Shown: in pieces, positions 14,990-29,777 of the stretch
Numbering within the stretch: the first letter of the stretch is position 1
Layout of the letters: each line of letters opens with the position of its first letter
The notes under the pieces: generated by a model
What the model was told of the DNA's origin: nothing
Database searches by the model: none
Seen by the model: only the letters and a program-made list of their open reading frames with translations
DNA from: Nephrocerus scutellatus
Taxonomy: Eukaryota > Arthropoda > Insecta > Diptera > Pipunculidae
DNA length: 64,000 nucleotides
Assembly (NCBI GenBank): GCA_947095585.1
Contig: OX352762.1
Span: 47,235,335 to 47,299,334 of the forward strand
Direction of reading: 5' to 3'
Position numbers and translations under genes: made by a program

Positions 14990-17900
14990 TCCAGACGATA
15001 ATGGTCATATTCCAGAATTTCCATAGGAAGAAGTCTTATAGTCGCATCTTAGTTCTACATTCCGAATTTCATGCGAATCGCTTGGGAAATTGATTTGTTC
15101 CTGAAATTCTAGACCATAATGATCATATTCCAGAATTTCCATAGGAAGAAGTCTTTTAGTCGCATCTTAGTCCTTCATTCCGAATTTCATGCGAATCGCT
15201 TGAGAAACTGATTTGTTCCTGCAATTCCAGACGATAATGATCATATTCCAGAATTTCCATAGGAAAAAGTCTTATAGTCGCATCTTAGTCCTACATTCAG
15301 AATTTCCTGCGAATCGCTTGAGAAATTGATTTGTTCCAGAAATTCCAGACCATAATGATCATATTCCAGAATTTCCATTGGAAGAAATCTTATAGTCGCA
15401 TCTTAGTTCTACATTCCGAATTTCATGCGAATCGCTTGAGAAATTGAATTGTTCCAGAAATTCCAGACAATAATGATCATATTCTAGAATTTCCATAGGA
15501 AGAAGTCTTACAGTTGCATCTTAGTCCTACATTCCGAATTTCATGCGAATCGCTTGCGAAATTGATTTGTTCCAGAAATTCCAGACCATAATGATCATAT
15601 TCCAGAATTTCCATGGGAAGAAGTCTGATAGTCGCATCTTAGTTCTACATTCCGCATTTCATGCGAATCGCTTAAGAAATTGATTTGTTCCAGAAATTCC
15701 AGACCATAATGATGATATTCCAGAATTTCCATAGGAAGAAATCTTATAGTCGCATCTTAGTTCTACATTCCGAATTTCATGCGAATTGCTTGAGAAATTG
15801 ATTTGTTCCAGAAATTCCAGACCATAATGATCATATTCCAGAATTTCCAAAGGAAGAAATCTTATAGTCGCATCGTAGTTCTACATTCCGAATTTCATGC
15901 GAATCGCTTGAGAAATTGATTTGTTCCAGAAATTCCAGATGATAATGGTCATATTCCAGAATTTCCATAGGAAGAAGTCTGATAGTCGCATCTTAGTTCT
16001 ACATTCCGAATTTCATGCGAATCGCTTGGGAAATTGATTTGTTCCTGAAATTCCAGACCATAATGATCATATTCCAGAATTTCCATAGGAAGAAGTCTTT
16101 TAGTCGCATCTTAGTCCTTCATTCCGAATTTCATGCGAATCGCTTGAGAAACTGATTTGTTCCTGCAATTCCAGACGATAATGATCATATTCCAGAATTT
16201 CCATAGGAAAAAGTCTTATAGTCGCATCTTAGTCCTACATTCCGAATTTCCTGCGAATCGCTTGAGAAATTGATTTGTTCCAGAAATTCCAGACCATAAT
16301 GATCATATTCCAGAAATTCCAGACCATAATGATCATATTCCAGAATTTCCATAGGAAGAAGTCTAATAGTCGCATCTTAGTCACACATTCCGGATTTCAT
16401 GCGAATCTCTTGCGAAATTGCTCTATTCCAGAAATTCCAGACAAAAATGATCATATTCCAAAAGTTCCATAGGAAGAAATCTTATATTCACATCTTAGTC
16501 CTACATTCCGAATTTCATGCGAATCGCTTGAGAAATTGATTTGTTCCTGAAATTCCAGACCATTATGATCATATTCCAGAATTTCCATAGGAAGAAGTCT
16601 TATAGTCGCATCTTAGTCCTACATTCCGAATTTCATGCGAATCTCTTGGGAAATTGCTTTATTCCAGAAATTCCAGACAAAAATGATCATATTCCGAAAG
16701 TTCCATAGGAAGAAATCTTATATTCACATCTTAGTCCTACATTCCGAATTTCATGCGAATCGCTTGAGAAATTGATTTGTTCCAGAAATTCCAGACCATA
16801 ATGATCATATTCCAGAATTTCCATAGGAAGAAGTCTGATAGTCGCATCTATGTTCTACATTCCGAATTTCCTGCGAATCGCTTGGGAAATTGATTTGTTC
16901 CAGAAATTCCAGACCATAATGATCATATTCCAGAATTTCCATAGGAACAAGTCTAATAGTCGCATCTTAGTTCTACATTCCGAATTTCATGCGAATCGCT
17001 TGGGAAATCTATTTATTCCTGAAATTCCAGACCATAATGATCATATTCCATAATTTCCATAGGAAGAAGTCTAATAGTCGCATCTTAGTTCTACATTCCG
17101 AATTTCATGCGAATCGCTTGAGAAATTGATTTGTTCCAGAAATTCCAGACCATAATGATCATATTCCAGAATTTCCATAGGAAGAAGTCTTATAGTCGCA
17201 TCTTAGTTCTACATTCCGAATTTCATGCAAATCGCTTGAGAAATTGATTTGTTCCAGAAATTCCAGACCATAATGATCATATTCCAGAATTTCCATAGGA
17301 AGAAGTCTAATAATCGCATCTTAGTTCTACATTCCGAATTTCATGCGAATCGCTTGGGAAATGGATTTGTTCCTAAAATTCCAGACCATAATGATCATAT
17401 TCCAGAATTTCCATAGGAAGAAGTCTAATAGTGGCATCTTAGTTCTAAATTCCGAATTTCATGCGAATCGCTTGAGAAATTGATTTATTCCAGAAATTCC
17501 AGACCATAACGATCATATTCCAGAATTTCCATAGGAAGAAATCTTATAGTCGCATCGTAGTTCTAAATTCCGAATTTCATGCGAATCGCTTGAGAAATTT
17601 ATTTGTTCCAGAAATTCCAGACCATAATGATTATATTCCAGAATTTCCATAGGAAGAAATCTTATAGTCGCATCTTAGTTCTACATTCCGCATTTCATGC
17701 GAATCGCTTGCGAAATTGATTTGTTCCAGAAATTCCAGACCATAATGATCATATTCCAGAATTTCCATAGGAAGAAGTCTTTTAGTCGCATCTTAGTCCT
17801 TCAATCCGAAATTCATGCGAATCGCTTGAGAAACTGATTTGTTCCTGCAATTCCAGACGATAATGATCATATTCCAGAATTTCCATAGGAAAAAGTCTTA

Positions 17901-20900
17901 TAGTCGCATCTTAGTCCTACATTCAGAATTTCCTGCGAATCGCTTGAGAAATTGATTTGTTCCAGAAATTCCAGACCATAATGATCATATTCCAGAATTT
18001 CCATAGGAAGAAGTCTAATAGTCGCATCTTAGTTCTACATTTCGAATTTCATGCGAATCGCTTGGGAAATGGATTTGTTCCTGAAATTCCAGACCATAAT
18101 GATCATATTCCAGAATCTCCATAGGATGAAGTCTAATAGTGGCATCTCAGTTCTACATTCCGAATTTCATGCGAATCGCTTGAGAAATTGATTTGTTCCT
18201 GAAATTCCAGACCATAATGATCATATTCCAGAATTTCCATAGAAAGAAGTCTTATAGTCGCATCTTAGTTCTACATTCCAAATTTCATGCGAATCGCTTG
18301 AGAAATTGATTTGTTCCAGAAATTCCAGACCATAATGATCATATTCCACAATTTCCATAGGAAGAAGTCTTATAGTCGCATCTTAGTTCTACATTCTGAA
18401 TTTCCTGCGAATTGCTTGGGAAATTGATTTGTTCCAGAAATTCCAGACGATAATGGTCATATTCCAGAATTTCCATAGGAAGAAATCTTATAGTCGCATC
18501 TTAGTTCTACATTCCGAATTTCATGCGAATCGCTTGGGAAATTGATTTGTTCCTGAAATTCTAGACCATAATGATCATATTCCAGAATTTCCATAGGAAG
18601 AAGTCTTTTAGTCGCATCTTAGTCCTTCATTCCGAATTTCATGCGAATCGCTTGAGAAACTGATTTGTTCCTGCAATTCCAGACGATAATGATCATATTC
18701 CAGAATTTCCATAGGAAAAAGTCTTATAGTCGCATCTTAGTCCTACATTCAGAATTTCCTGCGAATCGCTTGAGAAATTGATTTGTTCCAGAAATTCCAG
18801 ACCATAATGATCATATTCCAGAATTTCCATAGGAAGAAATCTTATAGTCGCATCTTAGTTCTACATTCCGAATTTCATGCGAATCGCTTGAGAAATTGAA
18901 TTGTTCCAGAAATTCCAGACAATAATGATCATATTCTAGAATTTCCATAGGAAGAAGTCTTACAGTTGCATCTTAGTCCTACATTCCGAATTTCATGCGA
19001 ATCGCTTGCGAAATTGATTTGTTCCAGAAATTCCAGACCATAATGATCATATTCCAGAATTTCCATGGGAAGAAGTCTGATAGTCGCATCTTAGTTCTAC
19101 ATTCCGCATTTCATGCGAATCGCTTAAGAAATTGATTTGTTCCAGAAATTCCAGACCATAATGATGATATTCCAGAATTTCCATAGGAAGAAATCTTATA
19201 GTCGCATCTTAGTTCTACATTCCGAATTTCATGCGAATTGCTTGAGAAATTGATTTGTTCCAGAAATTCCAGACCATAATGATCATATTCCAGAATTTCC
19301 AAAGGAAGAAATCTTATAGTCGCATCGTAGTTCTACATTCCGAATTTCATGCGAATCGCTTGAGAAATTGATTTGTTCCAGAAATTCCAGATGATAATGG
19401 TCATATTCCAGAATTTCCATAGGAAGAAGTCTGATAGTCGCATCTTAGTTCTACATTCCGAATTTCATGCGAATCGCTTGGGAAATTGATTTGTTCCTGA
19501 AATTCCAGACCATAATGATCATATTCCAGAATTTCCATAGGAAGAAGTCTTTTAGTCGCATCTTAGTCCTTCATTCCGAATTTCATGCGAATCGCTTGAG
19601 AAACTGATTTGTTCCTGCAATTCCAGACGATAATGATCATATTCCAGAATTTCCATAGGAAAAAGTCTTATAGTCGCATCTTAGTCCTACATTCCGAATT
19701 TCCTGCGAATCGCTTGAGAAATTGATTTGTTCCAGAAATTCCAGACCATAATGATCATATTCCAGAAATTCCAGACCATAATGATCATATTCCAGAATTT
19801 CCATAGGAAGAAGTCTAATAGTCGCATCTTAGTCACACATTACGGATTTCATGCGAATCTCTTGCGAAATTGCTCTATTCCAGAAATTCCAGACAAAAAT
19901 GATCATATTCCAAAAGTTCCATAGGAAGAAATCTTATATTCACATCTTAGTCCTACATTCCGAATTTCATGCGAATCGCTTGAGAAATTGATTTGTTCCT
20001 GAAATTCCAGACCATTATGATCATATTCCAGAATTTCCATAGGAAGAAGTCTTATAGTCGCATCTTAGTCCTACATTCCGAATTTCATGCGAATCTCTTG
20101 GGAAATTGCTTTATTCCAGAAATTCCAGACAAAAATGATCATATTCCGAAAGTTCCATAGGAAGAAATCTTATATTCACATCTTAGTCCTACATTCCGAA
20201 TTTCATGCGAATCGCTTGAGAAATTGATTTGTTCCAGAAATTCCAGACCATAATGATCATATTCCAGAATTTCCATAGGAAGAAGTCTGATAGTCGCATC
20301 TATGTTCTACATTCCGAATTTTCTGCGAATCGCTTGGGAAATTGATTTGTTCCAGAAATTCCAGACCATAATGATCATATTCCAGAATTTCCATAGGAAC
20401 AAGTCTAATAGTCGCATCTTAGTTCTACATTCCGAATTTCATGCGAATCGCTTGGGAAATCTATTTATTCCTGAAATTCCAGACCATAATGATCATATTC
20501 CATAATTTCCATAGGAAGAAGTCTAATAGTCGCATCTTAGTTCTACATTCCGAATTTCATGCGAATCGCTTGAGAAATTGATTTGTTCCAGAAATTCCAG
20601 ACCATAATGATCATATTCCAGAATTTCCATAGGAAGAAGTCTTATAGTCGCATCTTAGTTCTACATTCCGAATTTCATGCAAATCGCTTGAGAAATTGAT
20701 TTGTTCCAGAAATTCCAGACCATAATGATCATATTCCAGAATTTCCATAGGAAGAAGTCTAATAATCGCATCTTAGTTCTACATTCCGAATTTCATGCGA
20801 ATCGCTTGGGAAATGGATTTGTTCCTAAAATTCCAGACCATAATGATCATATTCCAGAATTTCCATAGGAAGAAGTCTAATAGTGGCATCTTAGTTCTAC

Positions 20901-21210
20901 ATTCCGAATTTCATGCGAATCGCTTGAGAAATGGATTTATTCCAGAAATTCCAGACCATAATGATCATATTCCAGAATTTCCATAGGAAGAAATCTTATA
21001 GTCGCATCGTAGTTCTAAATTCCGAATTTCATGCGAATCGCTTGAGAAATTTATTTGTTCCAGAAATTCCAGACCATAATGATTATATTCCAGAATTTCC
21101 ATAGGAAGGAATCTTATAGTCGCATCTTAGTTCTACATTCCGCATTTCATGCGAATCGCTTGCGAAATTGATTTGTTCCAGAAATTCCAGACCATAATGA
21201 TCATATTCCA
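14990..21210. repeat. 3,452-bp subrepeat (29 monomers + 30 bp), two copies
   Basis: Inside and just before the 7,199-bp unit, markers recur 3,452 bp apart: the rare ATTCTAGACC variant at 15,106/18,558, 15,659/19,111, 16,275/19,727 and 16,850/20,302. The length equals 29 x 118 + 30, matching one monomer with a 30-bp gain. The second copies diverge after about 17,760/21,212. Copy identity is slightly lower than across the 7,199-bp duplication, so this is the older event. Confidence 0.85.
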
Positions 21211-24200
21211 GAATTTACATAGGAAGAAGTCTGATAGTCGCATCTTAGTTCTACATTCTGAATTTCCTGCGAATTGCTTGGGAAATTGATTTGTTCCAGA
21301 AATTCCAGACCATAATGATCATATTCCAGAATTTCCATAGGAAGAAATCTTATAGTCGCATCTTAGTTCTACATTCCGAATTTCATGCGAATCGCTTGCG
21401 AAATTGATTTGTTCCAGAAATTCCAGACCATAATGATCATATTCCAGAATTTCCATAGGAAGAAGTCTGATAGTCGCATCTTAGTTCTACATTCCGCATT
21501 TCATGCGAATCGCTTAAGAAATTGATTTGTTCCAGAAATTCCAGACCATAATGATGATATTCCAGAATTTCCATAGGAAGAAATCTTATAGTCGCATCTT
21601 AGTTCTACATTCCGAATTTCATGCGAATTGCTTGAGAAATTGATTTGTTCCAGAAATTCCAGACCATAATGATTATATTCCAGAAATTCCAGACCATAAT
21701 GATCATATTCCAGAATTTCCATTGGAAGAAGTCTAATAGTCGCATATTAGTCACACATTCCGGATTTCATGCGAATCTCTTGGGAAATTGCGTTATTCCA
21801 GAAATTCCAGAGAAAAATGATCATATTCCAGAAGTTCCATAGGAAGAAATCTTATATTCACATCTTAGTCCTACATTCCGAATTTCATGCGAATCGCTTA
21901 AGAAATTGATTTGTTCCTAAAATTCCAGACCATAATGATCATATTCCAGAATTTCCATAGGAAGAAGTCTTATAGTCGCATCTTAGTCCAACATTCCGAA
22001 TTTCATGCGAATCTCTAGGGAAATTGTTTATTCCAGAAATTCCAGACAAAAATGATCATATTCCAGAAGTTCCATAGGAATAAATCTTATATTTACATCT
22101 TAGTCCTACATTCCGAATTTCCTGCGAATCGCTTGGGAAATTGATTTGTTCCAGAAATTCCAGACCATAATGATCATATTCCAGAAATTCCAGACCATAA
22201 TGATCATATTCCAGAATTTCCATAGGAAGAAGTCTTACAGTTGCATCTTAGTTCTACATTCCGAATTTCATGCGAATCGCTTGCGAAATTGATTTGTTCC
22301 AGAAATTCCAGACCATAATGATCATATTCCAGAATTTCCATAGGAAGAAGTCTGATAGTCGCTTCTTAGTTCTACATTCCGCATTTCATGCGAATCGCTT
22401 AAGAAATTGATTTGTTCCAGAAATTCCAGACCATAATGATGATATTCCAGAATTTCCATAGGAAGAAATCTTATAGTCGCATCTTAGTTTTACATTCCGA
22501 ATTTCATGCGAATTGCTTGAGAAATTGATTTGTTCCAGAAATTCCAGACCATAATGATCATATTCCAGAATTTCCAAAGGAAGAAATCTTATAGTCGCAT
22601 CTTAGTTCTACATTCCGAATTTCATGCGAATCGCTTGAGAAATTGAATTGTTCCAGAAATTCCAGACAATAATGATCATATTCTAGAATTTCCATAGGAA
22701 GAAGTCTTACAGTTGCATCTTAGTCCTACATTCCGAATTTCATGCGAATCGCTTGCGAAATTGATTTGTTCCAGAAATTCCAGACCATAATGATCATATT
22801 CCAGAATTTCCATGGGAAGAAGTCTGATAGTCGCATCTTAGTTCTACATTCCGCATTTCATGCGAATCGCTTAAGAAATTGATTTGTTCCAGAAATTCCA
22901 GACCATAATGATGATATTCCAGAATTTCCATAGGAAGAAATCTTATAGTCGCATCTTAGTTCTACATTCCGAATTTCATGCGAATTGCTTGAGAAATTGA
23001 TTTGTTCCAGAAATTCCAGACCATAATGATCATATTCCAGAATTTCCAAAGGAAGAAATCTTATAGTCGCATCGTAGTTCTACATTCCGAATTTCATGCG
23101 AATCGCTTGAGAAATTGATTTGTTCCAGAAATTCCAGATGATAATGGTCATATTCCAGAATTTCCATAGGAAGAAGTCTGATAGTCGCATCTTAGTTCTA
23201 CATTCCGAATTTCATGCGAATCGCTTGGGAAATTGATTTGTTCCTGAAATTCCAGACCATAATGATCATATTCCAGAATTTCCATAGGAAGAAGTCTTTT
23301 AGTCGCATCTTAGTCCTTCATTCCGAATTTCATGCGAATCGCTTGAGAAACTGATTTGTTCCTGCAATTCCAGACGATAATGATCATATTCCAGAATTTC
23401 CATAGGAAAAAGTCTTATAGTCGCATCTTAGTCCTACATTCCGAATTTCCTGCGAATCGCTTGAGAAATTGATTTGTTCCAGAAATTCCAGACCATAATG
23501 ATCATATTCCAGAAATTCCAGACCATAATGATCATATTCCAGAATTTCCATAGGAAGAAGTCTAATAGTCGCATCTTAGTCACACATTCCGGATTTCATG
23601 CGAATCTCTTGCGAAATTGCTCTATTCCAGAAATTCCAGACAAAAATGATCATATTCCAAAAGTTCCATAGGAAGAAATCTTATATTCACATCTTAGTCC
23701 TACATTCCGAATTTCATGCGAATCGCTTGAGAAATTGATTTGTTCCTGAAATTCCAGACCATTATGATCATATTCCAGAATTTCCATAGGAAGAAGTCTT
23801 ATAGTCGCATCTTAGTCCTACATTCCGAATTTCATGCGAATCTCTTGGGAAATTGCTTTATTCCAGAAATTCCAGACAAAAATGATCATATTCCGAAAGT
23901 TCCATAGGAAGAAATCTTATATTCACATCTTAGTCCTACATTCCGAATTTCATGCGAATCGCTTGAGAAATTGATTTGTTCCAGAAATTCCAGACCATAA
24001 TGATCATATTCCAGAATTTCCATAGGAAGAAGTCTGATAGTCGCATCTATGTTCTACATTCCGAATTTCCTGCGAATCGCTTGGGAAATTGATTTGTTCC
24101 AGAAATTCCAGACCATAATGATCATATTCCAGAATTTCCATAGGAACAAGTCTAATAGTCGCATCTTAGTTCTACATTCCGAATTTCATGCGAATCGCTT

Positions 24201-27200
24201 GGGAAATCTATTTATTCCTGAAATTCCAGACCATAATGATCATATTCCATAATTTCCATAGGAAGAAGTCTAATAGTCGCATCTTAGTTCTACATTCCGA
24301 ATTTCATGCGAATCGCTTGAGAAATTGATTTGTTCCAGAAATTCCAGACCATAATGATCATATTCCAGAATTTCCATAGGAAGAAGTCTTATAGTCGCAT
24401 CTTAGTTCTACATTCCGAATTTCATGCAAATCGCTTGAGAAATTGATTTGTTCCAGAAATTCCAGACCATAATGATCATATTCCAGAATTTCCATAGGAA
24501 GAAGTCTAATAATCGCATCTTAGTTCTACATTCCGAATTTCATGCGAATCGCTTGGGAAATGGATTTGTTCCTAAAATTCCAGACCATAATGATCATATT
24601 CCAGAATTTCCATAGGAAGAAGTCTAATAGTGGCATCTTAGTTCTAAATTCCGAATTTCATGCGAATCGCTTGAGAAATTGATTTATTCCAGAAATTCCA
24701 GACCATAACGATCATATTCCAGAATTTCCATAGGAAGAAATCTTATAGTCGCATCGTAGTTCTAAATTCCGAATTTCATGCGAATCGCTTGAGAAATTTA
24801 TTTGTTCCAGAAATTCCAGACCATAATGATTATATTCCAGAATTTCCATAGGAAGAAATCTTATAGTCGCATCTTAGTTCTACATTCCGCATTTCATGCG
24901 AATCGCTTGCGAAATTGATTTGTTCCAGAAATTCCAGACCATAATGATCATATTCCAGAATTTCCATAGGAAGAAGTCTTTTAGTCGCATCTTAGTCCTT
25001 CAATCCGAAATTCATGCGAATCGCTTGAGAAACTGATTTGTTCCTGCAATTCCAGACGATAATGATCATATTCCAGAATTTCCATAGGAAAAAGTCTTAT
25101 AGTCGCATCTTAGTCCTACATTCAGAATTTCCTGCGAATCGCTTGAGAAATTGATTTGTTCCAGAAATTCCAGACCATAATGATCATATTCCAGAATTTC
25201 CATAGGAAGAAGTCTAATAGTCGCATCTTAGTTCTACATTTCGAATTTCATGCGAATCGCTTGGGAAATGGATTTGTTCCTGAAATTCCAGACCATAATG
25301 ATCATATTCCAGAATCTCCATAGGATGAAGTCTAATAGTGGCATCTCAGTTCTACATTCCGAATTTCATGCGAATCGCTTGAGAAATTGATTTGTTCCTG
25401 AAATTCCAGACCATAATGATCATATTCCAGAATTTCCATAGAAAGAAGTCTTATAGTCGCATCTTAGTTCTACATTCCAAATTTCATGCGAATCGCTTGA
25501 GAAATTGATTTGTTCCAGAAATTCCAGACCATAATGATCATATTCCACAATTTCCATAGGAAGAAGTCTTATAGTCGCATCTTAGTTCTACATTCTGAAT
25601 TTCCTGCGAATTGCTTGGGAAATTGATTTGTTCCAGAAATTCCAGACGATAATGGTCATATTCCAGAATTTCCATAGGAAGAAATCTTATAGTCGCATCT
25701 TAGTTCTACATTCCGAATTTCATGCGAATCGCTTGGGAAATTGATTTGTTCCTGAAATTCTAGACCATAATGATCATATTCCAGAATTTCCATAGGAAGA
25801 AGTCTTTTAGTCGCATCTTAGTCCTTCATTCCGAATTTCATGCGAATCGCTTGAGAAACTGATTTGTTCCTGCAATTCCAGACGATAATGATCATATTCC
25901 AGAATTTCCATAGGAAAAAGTCTTATAGTCGCATCTTAGTCCTACATTCAGAATTTCCTGCGAATCGCTTGAGAAATTGATTTGTTCCAGAAATTCCAGA
26001 CCATAATGATCATATTCCAGAATTTCCATAGGAAGAAATCTTATAGTCGCATCTTAGTTCTACATTCCGAATTTCATGCGAATCGCTTGAGAAATTGAAT
26101 TGTTCCAGAAATTCCAGACAATAATGATCATATTCTAGAATTTCCATAGGAAGAAGTCTTACAGTTGCATCTTAGTCCTACATTCCGAATTTCATGCGAA
26201 TCGCTTGCGAAATTGATTTGTTCCAGAAATTCCAGACCATAATGATCATATTCCAGAATTTCCATGGGAAGAAGTCTGATAGTCGCATCTTAGTTCTACA
26301 TTCCGCATTTCATGCGAATCGCTTAAGAAATTGATTTGTTCCAGAAATTCCAGACCATAATGATGATATTCCAGAATTTCCATAGGAAGAAATCTTATAG
26401 TCGCATCTTAGTTCTACATTCCGAATTTCATGCGAATTGCTTGAGAAATTGATTTGTTCCAGAAATTCCAGACCATAATGATCATATTCCAGAATTTCCA
26501 AAGGAAGAAATCTTATAGTCGCATCGTAGTTCTACATTCCGAATTTCATGCGAATCGCTTGAGAAATTGATTTGTTCCAGAAATTCCAGATGATAATGGT
26601 CATATTCCAGAATTTCCATAGGAAGAAGTCTGATAGTCGCATCTTAGTTCTACATTCCGAATTTCATGCGAATCGCTTGGGAAATTGATTTGTTCCTGAA
26701 ATTCCAGACCATAATGATCATATTCCAGAATTTCCATAGGAAGAAGTCTTTTAGTCGCATCTTAGTCCTTCATTCCGAATTTCATGCGAATCGCTTGAGA
26801 AACTGATTTGTTCCTGCAATTCCAGACGATAATGATCATATTCCAGAATTTCCATAGGAAAAAGTCTTATAGTCGCATCTTAGTCCTACATTCCGAATTT
26901 CCTGCGAATCGCTTGAGAAATTGATTTGTTCCAGAAATTCCAGACCATAATGATCATATTCCAGAAATTCCAGACCATAATGATCATATTCCAGAATTTC
27001 CATAGGAAGAAGTCTAATAGTCGCATCTTAGTCACACATTACGGATTTCATGCGAATCTCTTGCGAAATTGCTCTATTCCAGAAATTCCAGACAAAAATG
27101 ATCATATTCCAAAAGTTCCATAGGAAGAAATCTTATATTCACATCTTAGTCCTACATTCCGAATTTCATGCGAATCGCTTGAGAAATTGATTTGTTCCTG

Positions 27201-29777
27201 AAATTCCAGACCATTATGATCATATTCCAGAATTTCCATAGGAAGAAGTCTTATAGTCGCATCTTAGTCCTACATTCCGAATTTCATGCGAATCTCTTGG
27301 GAAATTGCTTTATTCCAGAAATTCCAGACAAAAATGATCATATTCCGAAAGTTCCATAGGAAGAAATCTTATATTCACATCTTAGTCCTACATTCCGAAT
27401 TTCATGCGAATCGCTTGAGAAATTGATTTGTTCCAGAAATTCCAGACCATAATGATCATATTCCAGAATTTCCATAGGAAGAAGTCTGATAGTCGCATCT
27501 ATGTTCTACATTCCGAATTTCCTGCGAATCGCTTGGGAAATTGATTTGTTCCAGAAATTCCAGACCATAATGATCATATTCCAGAATTTCCATAGGAACA
27601 AGTCTAATAGTCGCATCTTAGTTCTACATTCCGAATTTCATGCGAATCGCTTGGGAAATCTATTTATTCCTGAAATTCCAGACCATAATGATCATATTCC
27701 ATAATTTCCATAGGAAGAAGTCTAATAGTCGCATCTTAGTTCTACATTCCGAATTTCATGCGAATCGCTTGAGAAATTGATTTGTTCCAGAAATTCCAGA
27801 CCATAATGATCATATTCCAGAATTTCCATAGGAAGAAGTCTTATAGTCGCATCTTAGTTCTACATTCCGAATTTCATGCAAATCGCTTGAGAAATTGATT
27901 TGTTCCAGAAATTCCAGACCATAATGATCATATTCCAGAATTTCCATAGGAAGAAGTCTAATAATCGCATCTTAGTTCTACATTCCGAATTTCATGCGAA
28001 TCGCTTGGGAAATGGATTTGTTCCTAAAATTCCAGACCATAATGATCATATTCCAGAATTTCCATAGGAAGAAGTCTAATAGTGGCATCTTAGTTCTACA
28101 TTCCGAATTTCATGCGAATCGCTTGAGAAATGGATTTATTCCAGAAATTCCAGACCATAATGATCATATTCCAGAATTTCCATAGGAAGAAATCTTATAG
28201 TCGCATCGTAGTTCTAAATTCCGAATTTCATGCGAATCGCTTGAGAAATTTATTTGTTCCAGAAATTCCAGACCATAATGATTATATTCCAGAATTTCCA
28301 TAGGAAGGAATCTTATAGTCGCATCTTAGTTCTACATTCCGCATTTCATGCGAATCGCTTGCGAAATTGATTTGTTCCAGAAATTCCAGACCATAATGAT
28401 CATATTCCAGAATTTACATAGGAAGAAGTCTGATAGTCGCATCTTAGTTCTACATTCTGAATTTCCTGCGAATTGCTTGGGAAATTGATTTGTTCCAGAA
28501 ATTCCAGACCATAATGATCATATTCCAGAATTTCCATAGGAAGAAATCTTATAGTCGCATCTTAGTTCTACATTCCGAATTTCATGCGAATCGCTTGCGA
28601 AATTGATTTGTTCCAGAAATTCCAGACCATAATGATCATATTCCAGAATTTCCATAGGAAGAAGTCTGATAGTCGCATCTTAGTTCTACATTCCGCATTT
28701 CATGCGAATCGCTTAAGAAATTGATTTGTTCCAGAAATTCCAGACCATAATGATGATATTCCAGAATTTCCATAGGAAGAAATCTTATAGTCGCATCTTA
28801 GTTCTACATTCCGAATTTCATGCGAATTGCTTGAGAAATTGATTTGTTCCAGAAATTCCAGACCATAATGATTATATTCCAGAAATTCCAGACCATAATG
28901 ATCATATTCCAGAATTTCCATTGGAAGAAGTCTAATAGTCGCATATTAGTCACACATTCCGGATTTCATGCGAATCTCTTGGGAAATTGCGTTATTCCAG
29001 AAATTCCAGAGAAAAATGATCATATTCCAGAAGTTCCATAGGAAGAAATCTTATATTCACATCTTAGTCCTACATTCCGAATTTCATGCGAATCGCTTAA
29101 GAAATTGATTTGTTCCTAAAATTCCAGACCATAATGATCATATTCCAGAATTTCCATAGGAAGAAGTCTTATAGTCGCATCTTAGTCCAACATTCCGAAT
29201 TTCATGCGAATCTCTAGGGAAATTGTTTATTCCAGAAATTCCAGACAAAAATGATCATATTCCAGAAGTTCCATAGGAATAAATCTTATATTTACATCTT
29301 AGTCCTACATTCCAAATTTCCTGCGAATCGCTTGGGAAATTGATTTGTTCCAGAAATTCCAGACCATAATGATCATATTCCAGAAATTCCAGACCATAAT
29401 GATCATATTCCAGAATTTCCATAGGAAGAAGTCTTACAGTTGCATCTTAGTTCTACATTCCGAATTTCATGCGAATCGCTTGCGAAATTGATTTGTTCCA
29501 GAAATTCCAGACCATAATGATCATATTCCAGAATTTCCATAGGAAGAAGTCTGATAGTCGCTTCTTAGTTCTACATTCCGCATTTCATGCGAATCGCTTA
29601 AGAAATTGATTTGTTCCAGAAATTCCAGACCATAATGATGATATTCCAGAATTTCCATAGGAAGAAATCTTATAGTCGCATCTTAGTTTTACATTCCGAA
29701 TTTCATGCGAATTGCTTGAGAAATTGATTTGTTCCAGAAATTCCAGACCATAATGATCATATTCCAGAATTTCCAAA
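15380..29777. repeat. Tandem duplication of a 7,199-bp satellite unit (60 monomers)
   Basis: Many markers recur exactly 7,199 bp apart (15,659/22,858; 16,275/23,474; 19,111/26,310; 20,302/27,501; 21,645/28,844; 22,386/29,585). The unit length is explained exactly as 60 x 118 plus four 30-bp gains (near 16,300, 19,750, 21,670 and 22,160) minus one base (ATTGTTTATTCC near 22,024, also near 29,223). Copy 1 is about 15,380-22,578 and copy 2 about 22,579-29,777. Identity is lost on both outer sides: the two sites differ at about 15,378 and again after about 29,790. Differences between copies are very few, for example near 29,312. Confidence 0.92.
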
